DNA from: Yarrowia lipolytica
Taxonomy: Eukaryota > Ascomycota > Dipodascomycetes > Dipodascales
Direction of reading: 5' to 3'
NCBI RefSeq assembly: GCF_001761485.1
Contig: NC_090774.1
Coordinates: 3,906,001 to 3,970,000, forward strand
DNA length: 64,000 nucleotides
The position numbers were made by a program, and so were the translations under genes. Below, piece by piece: positions 27,500-38,194 of this stretch. Position 1 is the stretch's first letter. Each line of letters opens with the position of its first letter. The notes beneath the pieces were generated by a model, which was not told where the DNA came from, did no database searches, and was given only the letters and a program-made list of their open reading frames with translations.

Positions 27500-30469
27500 A
27501 TGAACGGGGTGACTAACGACAAGGGACATAGCGATGTCACCAACACTCCTGAGAGTGGAATATCCACACCCAAGAAAAAAAATCCCAAATCCGACAAGCC
27601 TGTGAAAGTCAAGAACCCAAATAATGCGGCTTCCAAGGCCTACACTGTGGATCTGAAGATCCAGGGTACTAACAACTCTTCTATCGTGTCCAAGCGGTCA
27701 GTAGAGCGGTTGTACAAGGAAAAGCATGATCTGGAGTTTTTTCGGCACTTTGTTAAGAAGCCTCAGCGAAGATCGCCCATCATCAACCGAGGATACTGGA
27801 CTCGAATGGAGGCCATGGGCTACTGCATCTCTGCTGCCCTTGCAGAGAAGGCACCTAAGCATGTGATTGTCAACCTTGGCTGTGGTTACGACCCTTACCC
27901 GTTCCAGCATCTCCACAAGCACGGTTTGACTGAGAACTTGATCTTTGTCGATGTCGACTACCCTGATCTCATGCAGATCAAGGTTGACACCATCCGACGG
28001 TCAGACGAACTGACCAAGCTGGTTGGGGAGGAGAAACCCGCCGCTGAGATCAAAGACAAGTCTGTGCTCATGCAGACGGGCAATTACATTGCACTCTCTT
28101 GTGATCTGCGAGATCTGGAGAAGTTCGAGTTCATTTTCCGAAACCTGGACCTCATCGTCGAGGGAGATAACAACCCCCTGATTCTCTTCACGGCAGAGGT
28201 TTCTGTGACCTACATGTTCCAGAAAGATGCTGACAATCTCTTGCAGTGGTGCGCTTCACTACCCAATTCTCGTTTCGCTCTGTTAGAGCAGATCATCCCT
28301 GCCGGCACTGAGCACCCCTTTGCCAAGACCATGTTGGCCCATTTTGACTCCCTTCAGACTACTCTCTGGAGTGTCAAGAAATACCCTAGCATCCCCGCCC
28401 AGTACGAGCGATTCACCTGTCTCGGATGGAAGGAAGTCAGCGGAATCTCCTTGGCCCAGTTTTGGGACTCGTACGTCCCTGATGAAAAGAAGGAGTTTGT
28501 TGAGAATGTGGAGGCCTTTGACGAGTGGGAGGAATTCCTTCTGTTCCTAAACCACTACTCTATTATTTATGGAGGTGCTGATATCTTTCAGAACTCCAAA
28601 TCCGAATACCCTGAGCACGAGGAGTTTGTGCTCCAGTGTGAGAAGCCCACTTCTGAGGCCCACCGCATTGGTGCTGCCGCATGCTCCTTTCAGAATGGTG
28701 TCATCCTGAATGGCGGTCAGGCCCAGAACAGAGAATCTACTTCTCTCTTGCTCTCTTTGGACTCCACGGACGAGTTCATCGTCGATAAGAACAACATGAT
28801 TGCGCGTCAATATCATTCCTTGTCTGAGATCGAGCCGGGCGTTGTCCTACTTGCAGGTGGTCGATCTTCCCCCACTAAGAAGTTTTCAGACTGTCATATT
28901 CTCAAGAATGGTTTGTGGAAGCCTACTTTTGATCTTCCTGAAGGACGATTCAGACATTGCATGCAGGGCACCCTGCTTTTTGGCGGAAGTGAGAGCAAAG
29001 ATCAGTGGCTTCACTTCAGCCCCACAGCTGGATGGAAGGCCCTCAAGTGTGATTTTCATTACTTGACACCCTACGGTGCTACCCTAATCATGAAGTCTCC
29101 CATTGAAGGTATTCTTCTGGGTGGTATGGATGCCAAGGGAAACTTGGGCAAGGAGGTGTACTCTGTAACTATTTCTGAGGGTGAAACTGTTGTTCTGTCT
29201 CTCATACCTATGAAGAGCCCTCTTATTTACGCTCGTTATGGCGCTCAGGGTGTGTACCACGGCAATCGGTACCTTCTTGTGGGGGGTGTTTCTTACGATA
29301 TTCTCTTCAACGAACATAACCAGGTTGTCGAGCTAGATATCAAGAAGGGTAATACCATTCCCGTGAAACTCCCGTTCGAGTCATATCCTCTGCTTGTCTC
29401 TCATAGTGTGAACATTGTTCGAAACTGTCTCGTGGTCGCTGGTGGTGGAGCTGTGTGCTTCTCTTTCGGTGTTTTCCACTCTGACCCCGAAGTTGTGGGC
29501 AACAGAGAACTAAAGGTGATTAAGGAACAACGGCCCAGTGAGGAGGTGAAGACCGAGATAAACAGCACGGTTATCAGTGTCGAGGAGGGCACTCTGGAGA
29601 GCTTCCCTGCTGCTTATGTGAATGCCACCCCTACCATTTTCCGAAACTGTGATATTGGACCTTCTTCGGAGCTCTGGAAGTCTCATGACTACCTCAAGTC
29701 AAATATTGGCGAGGACACAAAGGTGTCTGTGCACATCGCTGATAACAAGAACCTCAACTTCCAGAGCAAAAACTTCTCCTACCAGACTCTGCAGTTTGGA
29801 GAGTTGATGAAATTGATCTCTGACATTGAAGCCGACTCTGAATCTTCCAAGTCCGCTTATCTCCGGTCGCTCTCGCTGGACAACCCCAAGTCTGAAGCTA
29901 CTGATCTGTGTAAGGACTTCCCTGGTATCGCACGTGACTTTAAACTACCCAAGGAAATGGCCGACTTTATTGGAAACAAGGTCTTCTCCACTCCTCTGAG
30001 GATCTCTTCGTCCAAGACTCAGATCTGGCTGCACTATGATGTTACTGCCAATGTTCTCTGTCAGGTCACTGGCTCCAAGCGAGTCCGTATGTACCATCCT
30101 CGGGATGTGGTTCACCTGGGCTTCCCCGCTGGAGAGTCTTCTTCCAAAATTCCAAACATCTTCGTCCATGAGTCTTGTGCGCAAGCTTATGAAGTTGTCA
30201 TGAATCCTGGCGATATTCTCTTCATCCCTCCCATGTGGTTACATGCTGTCGAGCCCCAGACAGAGAGCATCTCTGTAAACTGTTTCTGGAAGGATCTTGA
30301 CGGAAACAAGTACTCCAAGACCAAAGACATTTATGGGAACAAGGATCTGGCGTCCTACGAAAGTGGTCGAGAAGGTATCAAGAAGATTGCTGATAAGTTT
30401 GCAGGTCTTCCTGCTGATATCAAGGAGTTTTACCTTAGGCGTCTTGCTGAGGAGCTTAAGCAGATGTAG
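27500..30469 (+). CDS. PPM2: tRNA wybutosine-synthesising methyltransferase/carboxymethylase Ppm2 (Tyw4)
   Basis: 989 residues in three blocks. A Lys-rich N terminus leads into a leucine-carboxyl-methyltransferase domain, with the SAM-binding loop [11 protein letters not shown] at residues 125-135. A kelch-like region occupies about 390-640 (for example [15 protein letters not shown] and [14 protein letters not shown]). The C-terminal JmjC-type domain includes [20 protein letters not shown] and [17 protein letters not shown]. This LCM-kelch-JmjC order is specific to Ppm2/Tyw4, which performs the last methylation and methoxycarbonylation of wybutosine at G37 of tRNA-Phe. Yeast Ppm2 is shorter (about 695 residues) and lacks much of the JmjC part, so this long form is closer to the animal and filamentous-fungal type. 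The frame is continuous. Confidence 0.9.
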
Positions 30470-30591
30470 TTGTATGTATATAGATAGATAGATAGAATCA
30501 AAATAATTTAATGGTGCAGGTTTTTACAGTAAGTAGCTATATTAGAATTGGTTTGTATGTTACATTTGTGCTTGTGTCCTGTTTGGATTAT

Positions 30592-31857
30592 TCACTCCTC
30601 ACCCTCCAACTTTCTCTTTTTGGAGTCAGGAGCATCGGAGTCGGCATCGGAATCAGAGTCGTCTTCGTATTGAGGCACAGAAAAATCGTTGCTGGGAAGA
30701 GGCTGAGCCACATACCCCGACTCACCAGCAGTAACCACAGCTGGAAGGGGCTCGTAAGAGTCTGACTCATCCTCCTCGTCTGCGATTGAGAATGGCAGCT
30801 TTGTAGACTCAGGCTCGCTTGGAGCAGGTTCCGAAGCGGGTTGAGGAACGTAATCGTCGTTCTCTTCCTCCTCAGGATGAGCCTGCTCAACTGACGCACC
30901 GTTAGTATCTTGAACAAGACTGGAGACCTCCTTTTGAGCATCTTGGATTTCCTTCTTCATCTTCTCGAACATAGTCATGTTGTGTTTATCCTCTTCAAGG
31001 AGAGACGCCTGCTTGTTCTTGAGAGTCAGCAGAGCACTATCAATCTCGCTGCGCAGCTTCTGGTTGGCAGAAATGTCTGTGATAGTCTTGTTTACTGTTT
31101 CAAGAAGAGTAGCAAGAGCTTGCGAATCCCGTGACTTCTGACTGGACTCAAGCTTGCTCTTGGTCTCAGTGACGGTCGTAGTTTTAGTCACCTTTCCGAG
31201 CAGAGTGTTGAGCTCCTGCAACTCGGATCGAACTGACGGTGCTGCCGTTGAGCCACCCAGATCTGCAAAGCCAGTTCCTCCAATGCCACCCAATCCGGAC
31301 CCTCCGATTCCTCCAAGACCTGAGCCTCCGATTCCTCCTAAGCCAGATCCCCCAATTCCCCCTAGACCGCCAAGTCCCGATCCACCAATGCCTCCGAGTC
31401 CTGTACCTCCAATTGAACTGCCTCCAAGGGCATCTGATCCGGTGGGCCCTTCGCTGCTGTCAAGCTGTCTTGTCTTGCTATTGATCTCCTCGATTACGTC
31501 GGGTCTGAAGACCTGTCGCTGTTCCCAGACCTCCACCACTCGCTTGATTTTGTTCCGGAGATCGGTGTTGCCCTCGCGGTAGGTGGATACTATTCCGTCC
31601 ACAATGACAGTGGAAAACGCCTCGATGAATTCGTCTCTCTTCTTGGCCTTGGCCTGCTGGACCACATCGTTAGCGAGGTAGATCATAGCCAGTTTTCGCT
31701 TGAGAGGAATGTTTCGAATGTAGTCGTACCAGGTCTGTGCGATGGGTCCGCAAGCTCGTCGGTGGAACTGGATCCATTGAGACACCGAGACAATTGAGTC
31801 CTGGGTCTCATTGAGTGCCGACAGCTTCGACATGAAAGAGTCCACTGAGAAAGACAT
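30592..31857 (-). CDS. RTT103: RNA polymerase II CTD-interacting protein Rtt103 (CID domain)
   Basis: 421 residues. Residues 1-130 form a CTD-interaction domain (SIVSVSQWIQFHRRACGPIA, then KLAMIYLANDVVQQAKAK), matching the Rtt103/RPRD1/Pcf11 fold. Residues 145-202 are a Gly/Ile/Leu/Ser tandem repeat. A coiled coil follows at about 215-310 (ALLTLKNKQASLLEEDKHN), and an acidic Glu/Ser/Pro tail ends in a basic PDSKKRKLEGEE patch that may be a nuclear signal. Rtt103 binds Ser2-phosphorylated CTD and works with the Rat1/Rai1 exonuclease in transcription termination. The Gly-rich repeat is not something I know from yeast Rtt103. It is divergent from CLC1. Confidence 0.9.
   Translation of the reverse strand: MSFSVDSFMSKLSALNETQDSIVSVSQWIQFHRRACGPIAQTWYDYIRNIPLKRKLAMIYLANDVVQQAKAKKRDEFIEAFSTVIVDGIVSTYREGNTDLRNKIKRVVEVWEQRQVFRPDVIEEINSKTRQLDSSEGPTGSDALGGSSIGGTGLGGIGGSGLGGLGGIGGSGLGGIGGSGLGGIGGSGLGGIGGTGFADLGGSTAAPSVRSELQELNTLLGKVTKTTTVTETKSKLESSQKSRDSQALATLLETVNKTITDISANQKLRSEIDSALLTLKNKQASLLEEDKHNMTMFEKMKKEIQDAQKEVSSLVQDTNGASVEQAHPEEEENDDYVPQPASEPAPSEPESTKLPFSIADEEDESDSYEPLPAVVTAGESGYVAQPLPSNDFSVPQYEDDSDSDADSDAPDSKKRKLEGEE
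31252..31425 (-). repeat. Coding tandem repeat, GGIGGSGL units
   Basis: Roughly five to six copies of a Gly-Gly-Ile-Gly-Gly-Ser-Gly-Leu unit in RTT103, seen on the plus strand as repeated CCTCC/GATTCC words. Copy number may vary between strains. Confidence 0.8.
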
Positions 31858-32484
31858 GTGGTGTTGTGTTGAATAGGATGAGATATGAAGTGATGATGCT
31901 TGCTAAAAGCCCCTGTGGATCTGTGTGTGTGTGTGTGTGTGTCAGTAACGTTCCTGTTGTCGGTTACGGTGTAAAAACAGGTGTGTCGCTTTTCTGGTTG
32001 TCTCCAGACAGTAAAAGCGGTCGCTAAAATGATTGTTCTGGAGAATTGCAGCAAACTGCAAGTCGGTTTTTAGGCCTTTCGTAACTTATTTACGTTGTTC
32101 TGCATAGTCCTTGTCTGACCAACTAATTAAAGTACAATTTCAACAAATATTTGTACGATGTTGCCATTGGGACTACTGTACATTTTGTACGTACAGTAAT
32201 CCAAAGAAGGCTGGTCATTGACTGTGCCTGAGTACAGTCAGAACGGGGGCTCCAGAGATTGTGTGGGGCTACTGGAAATGTAGGGATAATGAATTGGTCG
32301 CATTGATCGGATTAATTTCAAAAAAAACAAAAACAATTCACTTCCATACGTGATTTTCCTCCTCGCACAACCACAGCCACCTTATCAACATTTTAGACTT
32401 TCATGACACGTGACGTCAATAAGCTCCACATCATCACCTCCCAAGATTCATCACCCAAATAACGCAACGTCACACACATCAACA
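31858..32484. other. Divergent promoter region between RTT103 and CLC1
   Basis: It contains a (TG)10 microsatellite at 31922-31942 in the RTT103 leader side, GTAC-type words near 32175-32200, an A run at 32322-32335, and an A/C-rich leader before CLC1. A 25-codon in-frame extension of CLC1 lies in it and is treated as leader. Confidence 0.5.
31922..31942 (+). repeat. (TG)n microsatellite
   Basis: Ten and a half TG units, 65 bp upstream of the RTT103 start codon. Confidence 0.95.
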
Positions 32485-33138
32485 ATGGCTGACAAATTCC
32501 CCGCTCTCGAAGATATTGACGATCTCCCTCAGGATGTCGAAGTCGATGTCGACATCAAGGACACCCACGCCGACGAGGATGACTTCAAGAAGTCGTTCCC
32601 TTCCCTGGAGGACGAGGAGAACGATCTCACCGAGAACGCATTCAAGGAGGACTTCCCCGCCCTCGAGGAGGAGACACAGGCTACCACCGGCAACGTTGTT
32701 ACTGCTGAGGCTACCGAGGATTCCTCTCCCGTCGATGGCCTTGAGACCTCCGTCAAGAGCCTGAACCTGTCCGAGTCCACCGCTATCAAGGAGTGGAAGG
32801 AGCGACAGCAGCTGGAGATTGAGCGACGAGACCAGCAGGCCGAGGCTAAGCGAAAGGAGACCATTGAGAAGGCCCAGAAGGCCATTGACGACTTTTACGA
32901 GAACTACAACTCCAAGCGTGATGAGGGCGTCAAGTCCACTCAGGAGGCCGCCAAGGAGTTCCTTGCAAGCATAGATGATACTTCCTCTTCCTCTGGCACC
33001 ACCTGGGACCGAGCTCTGAAGCTGATTGATGACTCTGACACCGGAACCAAGGAGGGTTCTCGAGACAAGACTCGATTCCGAGAGATTCTTCTGTCTCTCA
33101 AGGGTGACGTCGACGCCCCTGGTGCCGCTGGTTACTAA
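32485..33138 (+). CDS. CLC1: Clathrin light chain
   Basis: 217 residues from the ATG at 32485 (context aacaATGGCT). An in-frame upstream extension exists from 32410, but it is Ser/Thr/His-rich leader-like sequence. The N-terminal half is acidic and repeats the motif FPALED / FPSLEDEE / FPALEEE at residues ~5, 37 and 57. The middle is a long heptad helix (AIKEWKERQQLEIERRDQQA, then AEAKRKETIEKAQKAIDDFY) that binds the heavy-chain hub. The C terminus (TTWDRALKLIDD, then TRFREILLSLK) is the conserved end of fungal light chains. It controls clathrin cage assembly at Golgi/endosome membranes and links clathrin to actin during endocytosis. Confidence 0.94.
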   Translation: MADKFPALEDIDDLPQDVEVDVDIKDTHADEDDFKKSFPSLEDEENDLTENAFKEDFPALEEETQATTGNVVTAEATEDSSPVDGLETSVKSLNLSESTAIKEWKERQQLEIERRDQQAEAKRKETIEKAQKAIDDFYENYNSKRDEGVKSTQEAAKEFLASIDDTSSSSGTTWDRALKLIDDSDTGTKEGSRDKTRFREILLSLKGDVDAPGAAGY

Positions 33139-33569
33139 ATGTATGATAAGATAATGATTTAATGAAGTAACAATTAGTAATTTGTGTTGGTTGAAGTGTC
33201 ACATTATGTGCTTTTGAGGTGCTGTACTAGTACACTACTTGTAGCTACTGCCACACACAAGTTCTGGCATCTTAATAGCCGTGTCAACTTGTCCATGTAT
33301 ACTGACACGTAAATCGAACGAACTCTACACTCAAATTCAGCACAAAAGCAGATGCAGCCAGAGTACGCGTTTTTCGGCTTTAAAAGATGTAGAATCAGCC
33401 CAGTAGCAGACATGATTTCTGTCACAGTCGTTTGGAATATCCCACCTAACAGTGTGCCAATCCTAGTCGTCCTGGACCTCAATCGGTCATGCATGAAAGC
33501 AGTGCATTGAGTAAGTTGTACAACTGGGACTGTAGTGTCGTATTCATCATCCTCAACATCTACACCACC
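33139..33569. other. Intergenic between CLC1 and ALG13
   Basis: This stretch has a GTAGCTAC word at 33241-33248 and no gene. The open frame leading into ALG13 from 33489 is taken as leader. Confidence 0.5.
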
Positions 33570-34079
33570 ATGCTGGTCTTGGTAACAACAGGTGGAACGG
33601 TGCCGTTTGAGGCTCTCATCGAGCTGGTACTCTCACATGAATCCATTACTACGCTTTCCCAGCTGGGATTCTCCAAAATGCGCGTTCAATACGGACGGGG
33701 CAATCGCCATATCTTCACAAAACATCACAAGGAAGGCGTCATGTCGATAACGGGGTTTGAGTACACCGATGATCTCGCAGGTGAAATGTCGAGGGCACAT
33801 TTGGTTATTTCGCATGCAGGAACTGGATCTGTTTTGGATGCACTCAGAATAGGCAAACATCCAGTGGTTGTGGTGAACAGTAAATTGATGGACAACCACC
33901 AGATTGAGATTGCCGAGGAACTGTTCCGGAAACGGCATTTGCTCGTTTCAGGAGACACGGACTCTGTTGGGTTCATCAAAGCCCTTAAAATGCATCGGGA
34001 GTATCTATTTGAGACTCTTCCCGATCCCGAAGAGGGTATTCTACAGCGCATTATTGAGGAGACTGTGTCTTTTATGTAA
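33570..34079 (+). CDS. ALG13: UDP-GlcNAc transferase catalytic subunit Alg13
   Basis: 169 residues from the ATG at 33570 (context ccaccATGCTG). The start MLVLVTTGGTVPFEALIE gives the GT28 nucleotide-sugar fold opening. The conserved SHAGTGSVLDAL loop binds UDP-GlcNAc, and the segment PVVVVNSKLMDNHQIEIAEE is the family's C-terminal signature. Alg13 has no membrane span. It joins membrane-bound Alg14 on the cytosolic face of the ER and adds the second GlcNAc to the dolichol-linked oligosaccharide. Size is as in other yeasts (about 200 residues or slightly less). Confidence 0.93.
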   Translation: MLVLVTTGGTVPFEALIELVLSHESITTLSQLGFSKMRVQYGRGNRHIFTKHHKEGVMSITGFEYTDDLAGEMSRAHLVISHAGTGSVLDALRIGKHPVVVVNSKLMDNHQIEIAEELFRKRHLLVSGDTDSVGFIKALKMHREYLFETLPDPEEGILQRIIEETVSFM

Positions 34080-34303
34080 GGTATTGGGCGTGAGGTTGCG
34101 AAGAAAGGTAGCTACTTTCCATCGTAAACGGACTATGATCTACGCTTCTACATCAACTAAGTTATTTCATGTTGTATTTCATTAAGTAGCAATTATTTAC
34201 TTTATATAAGACGGCGTTGCCATGTCGTGCTGGCTGTGTTTGGTGGGAAAGTTAGTGGATTTGTGCTGTCTAGTACATACTGTACATACTCTGACCTTGG
34301 TGT

Positions 34304-35218
34304 TTATCGTCCAGTCATTCGCTTACCAATCTCACTGACCCAGGTAGGAGCTCGCTCAAAGCCGTTGTTACCGCTCTGGTAATCGATCATGGCAGACATG
34401 ATACCCTCCCGAGTGGTAGAAACGAAAGGGCCGTGCTGAACAATGGGTTGGTCGAGAATCTGGCCACCCACGACGATGATTCGAGAGTCCTCGGTTTCGG
34501 ATGCTCGGAACTCAACTCCGTCACCGGCAGTGTCAAATATGGCCACATCGTTGGTCTTGAGAACCTGGCCGTCAACGGTAGCACCTCCCTTCATGACGTA
34601 AAGAAGAACATTGAAGCCATGGGGCATGGTCTGCTCAAGCTTTCGGCCGTCGTACTTGCTGGCATCAATGTTGTAGTCGAGGTACCAGACGGGAGTGTAG
34701 GCAAGATCCTTTACAGAATCCACACCCATGCTTTCTCCGGAAATGACCTTGACAACAACATCCTTGTTTGGAGACTCGGCCACGGGGATCTCGTCCTTTC
34801 GAAGATCCCGGTATCGAGGATCACAGTTCTTGAGCTCCTTGGGGAGATCAACCCACAATTGGATACCCTCAACAATCTTGGTTTCTCCATCAGGACCAGG
34901 GGCAGGCATCTCAGCATGAACAATTCCCTTTCCAGCTGTCATGAACTGCAAATCACCCTCGTTAAGAGTACCCTTGCTACCAATGAAGTCCTCATGATCA
35001 ACAGAACCATCAATGACGTATGTGATAGTCTCCTGGCCTCTATGAGGATGGTCTGGGAAACCAGCGGTAGAGGGGACCTTGAAATGGTCAAAAAGAAGGA
35101 AAGGAGAGAAGTTTCGAACTTGCATGTTGCCAACGGCTCGTCGAACTCGAGCTCCAACTCCCTCAGACTGCTCAATGGCAGTGAACTTTCGGGCTACTTT
35201 TCGGGGTGTAAAAGGCAT
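34304..35218 (-). CDS. Pirin-family cupin protein
   Basis: 304 residues from the ATG at 35218. The frame is open 55 codons further but the upstream part is leader-like. The pirin_N cupin is complete: FLLFDHFKVPSTAGFPDHPH carries the HPHRG metal ligands, and FMTAGKGIVHAEMPAPG carries the second HxE pair, so all four iron ligands (His, His, His, Glu) are present. The C-terminal cupin follows. Pirins are nuclear or cytosolic Fe-binding proteins; some have quercetinase activity and some act as transcription co-regulators or redox sensors. Which role applies here cannot be told. Confidence 0.92.
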   Translation of the reverse strand: MPFTPRKVARKFTAIEQSEGVGARVRRAVGNMQVRNFSPFLLFDHFKVPSTAGFPDHPHRGQETITYVIDGSVDHEDFIGSKGTLNEGDLQFMTAGKGIVHAEMPAPGPDGETKIVEGIQLWVDLPKELKNCDPRYRDLRKDEIPVAESPNKDVVVKVISGESMGVDSVKDLAYTPVWYLDYNIDASKYDGRKLEQTMPHGFNVLLYVMKGGATVDGQVLKTNDVAIFDTAGDGVEFRASETEDSRIIVVGGQILDQPIVQHGPFVSTTREGIMSAMIDYQSGNNGFERAPTWVSEIGKRMTGR

Positions 35219-35771
35219 CGTTTGTGTTGTTTGTGCGTGTGTTTCCGTTTGAATGTTCAAAATGAGACTGATATTCCAATGGAGCTCCTTAGAGAGGGGT
35301 TTATATATTTCTTCGATCCCTATAAGCAGCCTTGCGCAGTAAGGTTCTTGCGCATCTGAGATGCAGCGTAATATGTAAGTCATCTCTTAGCTGGCTTACT
35401 GTGGCAGGAATAATGGGGAAAAAGATGCAGATGGAACAACGATCGCGTAGACGATAGAATAGCTTAAAATGCTTACCAATTGAATGCAGGGAAATATCAG
35501 TCGCGCAGGAGTCATCCATTAGCCACCTGTCACTGATGTTTCTAGAAAACTGAAATATGGAAAAGTATATTATGTCACGGGTGATTGGTAGAATTGGATT
35601 TACAGTAGGCTGCTGAAGGCATCAGAATCCCAATCAAGGTTTGTCTGCAACCTGATACTGCGATACCAGTATTGTATGTACAGTATAAGTAGAAGGTGTC
35701 ATATGGTCTAGAGAATACCTTTTAAAAAAATCCAAGGACAGATTAGTCTCTCATATATTCACATTTATATT
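35219..35771. other. Pirin promoter region and 3' flank of the TMEM135-like gene
   Basis: A 553-bp gap between two minus-strand genes. It contains an A run near 35722 and TACTG/GTACAG words near 35670. No gene. Confidence 0.5.
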
Positions 35772-37331
35772 CTAAGCAGACTTCTCCTTGAGATCCTCCA
35801 GCTTGACGGGGTCGGCGTACTCGTTAGACCGGAACCAGTTGAGGGTCTTTCTCAGACCCGGTCCGGAAATGCTTTCGGGGCTCTTCTGCAGCAGAGAGAG
35901 AATGACGGCGAGAGACACGGCGAACAGGTAGACATCTCCGTGGGGGATGGGCTTGACAACCTTTCGCTTGACAAGCTCGTTCCAGTAAGACATGACACCC
36001 ATTCTGGCAGTGTACATCCATCGGCCTCGGCCGGCAGACTGGTCGATCATAGCCCAAAGACCAGACAGGATACCGATGAATCGGAATCGATCAACAGGAG
36101 CAGTCTTGTTGCCGAGGAACTTCTGCATCAGTCCGATACCAGCCCACGAGTTGGAGACCAAAAGAACCAGGAATGCGGTAGTTCGGATAGAACCAGACAC
36201 GGAGGAGGAGAGGATGCTAGACAGAGACTTGCCCTTTCGTCGCAGAAGACCCATGATAAGATGCAGACCAAGGACCTTCTTTCCGACCTCCACAAACTGC
36301 TCCGAGATGTATTTCAGGTAGTGGGGCAACTCAGAGGCCTCATTGGGGTGCAGCAGAGCTCCCGACAGAGTGTGGAGAACAGGGTGAGCACCAGATACAA
36401 CAGGCTCAATGGCAGTGAGGTTAGCAGGGAGAGCGTACGAGTCAGGGTACACAATGGGAGAGTTGAACTTGGGGTACCGCTGCTTGGCGATAAGCGCAAC
36501 ACCGTCAACAAACTGTCGAGGAGTGGGCCACGGCACCTTTCCAGAGTATCCTGCAGGTCGATGGGGGAGGTAGGGTTCCGACAGCTTGAGGAAGTATTTG
36601 GAGAAGGTGGGGGACACGGTCTCAGGGTGAAAGAAGAAGGCAGAGAAGAGTTGTCCGTAGGCGAAGGGGAAGAGGACCCAGGATCCGAGCCATCTAGGAA
36701 TCTTGGCTGTGAAACCCCGGTCGTCCAGGAAGTTGTAAAAGAACTCACATGCCTTGGAAGCCGTGTAGAGAGCAATGTAGGACCGGCCAAAGTCTCTGGG
36801 GTAGATGACAAGGAAGAGGCCACCTGCCAGGGCAGCGAAGAAAGTGGGGGTTCGCTCACTGACGATCCATCGTGTGAAGAGTCGGTGCTTCTTTCGGAAC
36901 TTGCGGCTCTGGGGTTGCAGAATGTATTCACGCGTAGATGTGAGTAGCCGGTCGCAGATTCGGAAGGCCACAAGAATTGAGGCTGTGGAAGAGGCAATTC
37001 GCAGGCCAGTTTTGTTGAAGATGATGTCCTTGATAATGCTATCGGGCTTCTGTCTGTTGATGAGCCGAGAAATGGCGACAATGGCCACTACAAGTGCGTG
37101 GGTACGCAGAAACGTTCGAGTACCAGCTCGAGCAGTGGCCTGGGTAAAATCTCCACGCTCTTCGGCGCTCTTTTCCACGGCCGAGGGTGCGACCATGTTG
37201 TAATGGAGCATCTCCGTGTTTTTCTTGGCCTCCAGATTGGCCACCAGGTTCTTGTACTCCTTGGGCGACATGAGGAACCGGATGGAGTACGCCACCAGAC
37301 GCTCCGTCTTCTCAACGTGGGGTGGGTGCAT
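35772..37331 (-). CDS. TMEM135-like integral membrane protein
   Basis: 519 residues. The N-terminal ~100 residues are soluble. Several hydrophobic segments follow (for example TFFAALAGGLFLVIYPRDFG, LGSWVLFPFAYGQLFSAFFF, FLVLLVSNSWAGIGLMQ and VYLFAVSLAVILSLLQ). Segments around VLGLHLIMGLLRRKGKS and RRGRWMYTARMG-like spacing agree with fungal members of the TMEM135/Tim17-related family, which sit in peroxisomal or mitochondrial membranes in animals. The location here is inferred. The protein ends with KEKSA, which is not a clear peroxisomal signal. Codon use is biased. It is divergent from the mitochondrial-carrier gene. Confidence 0.65.
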   Translation of the reverse strand: MHPPHVEKTERLVAYSIRFLMSPKEYKNLVANLEAKKNTEMLHYNMVAPSAVEKSAEERGDFTQATARAGTRTFLRTHALVVAIVAISRLINRQKPDSIIKDIIFNKTGLRIASSTASILVAFRICDRLLTSTREYILQPQSRKFRKKHRLFTRWIVSERTPTFFAALAGGLFLVIYPRDFGRSYIALYTASKACEFFYNFLDDRGFTAKIPRWLGSWVLFPFAYGQLFSAFFFHPETVSPTFSKYFLKLSEPYLPHRPAGYSGKVPWPTPRQFVDGVALIAKQRYPKFNSPIVYPDSYALPANLTAIEPVVSGAHPVLHTLSGALLHPNEASELPHYLKYISEQFVEVGKKVLGLHLIMGLLRRKGKSLSSILSSSVSGSIRTTAFLVLLVSNSWAGIGLMQKFLGNKTAPVDRFRFIGILSGLWAMIDQSAGRGRWMYTARMGVMSYWNELVKRKVVKPIPHGDVYLFAVSLAVILSLLQKSPESISGPGLRKTLNWFRSNEYADPVKLEDLKEKSA

Positions 37332-38194
37332 TGCGTGTGTGTTTGCGGTTGTTGATTCGCGACAGATGTGATGTTGGCAACAAATACCTCCTTGATGCGT
37401 CTCTTTGCCAATTGTTCAGATGTGGGGAGTTGTCTGGGGGTAAGCTGAAGTCTAATCTGAGCCGAGGCAGGTGAGGTGATTAGTGGGGGTAATGGGTGGG
37501 AACATCGTCTTCAGCGCGTTTTGAGTGCAGAATGAGTGTCAGATAGTTTTCCTGTAAAACAGGTGTACGTCAGAAAAGACTGGAGCAGATTTTTACGGAG
37601 AATTACAGTTTCTGGGGGGTCCAAGTGCTTGGACTTGTCTATTCGCTAATGCTAACGGCGATGATGCAGGCATATTTACGAATTGTTTCCCATTATTTTT
37701 AATGTTCAAGCTCTCACGTGAAATGTGTGCTTTCTCACCCACGGAATATGACAGCCAATAATTCTGACGGAAATACACCTAACAGAAGCCTCGAACTACA
37801 CAACACGTGGGCTACAAGTGTACGATACTGGCACGAGTACCTGTACAATACAAGAAAAATAAAAATGCCAAAAGCTGTAGATCGCCCTAGGCAATCAGCA
37901 GTAATTGAAGTCGTCTACAAGTACATTGTAGTTGGTCTGTAGCAGGTCCAGAGCTCCAAGGTGTTCTTTATGACGCTAAGATTGCTGGATGACTCGGAGT
38001 CATTGATAACACGGGTACATCATAGAGGCATGTTAGGGCAATGCGGTTCGAGACAAAACACAAAAGCTAAGAAAGAATGCACATCCCCCATCCTTTTGAT
38101 TAATACTGGCAATTTTAAGGACCCTCTCCCGCTCAACCTTGCAACCTTTGGCAATTTCAAATTTGCCCTCCCACATGCAGCACTATCCGCGACC
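37332..38194. other. 863-bp divergent region between the TMEM135-like and carrier genes
   Basis: It contains promoter-like G/T-rich DNA near 37440-37500 and a short plus frame at 37718-37942 with no support. The open frame before the carrier is leader. No other feature. Confidence 0.5.

Noticed and set aside
32410-32484. 25-codon N-terminal extension of clathrin light chain
   Set aside because: It reads as a Ser/Thr/His-rich leader. The ATG at 32485 has the better context and gives the usual light-chain N terminus.
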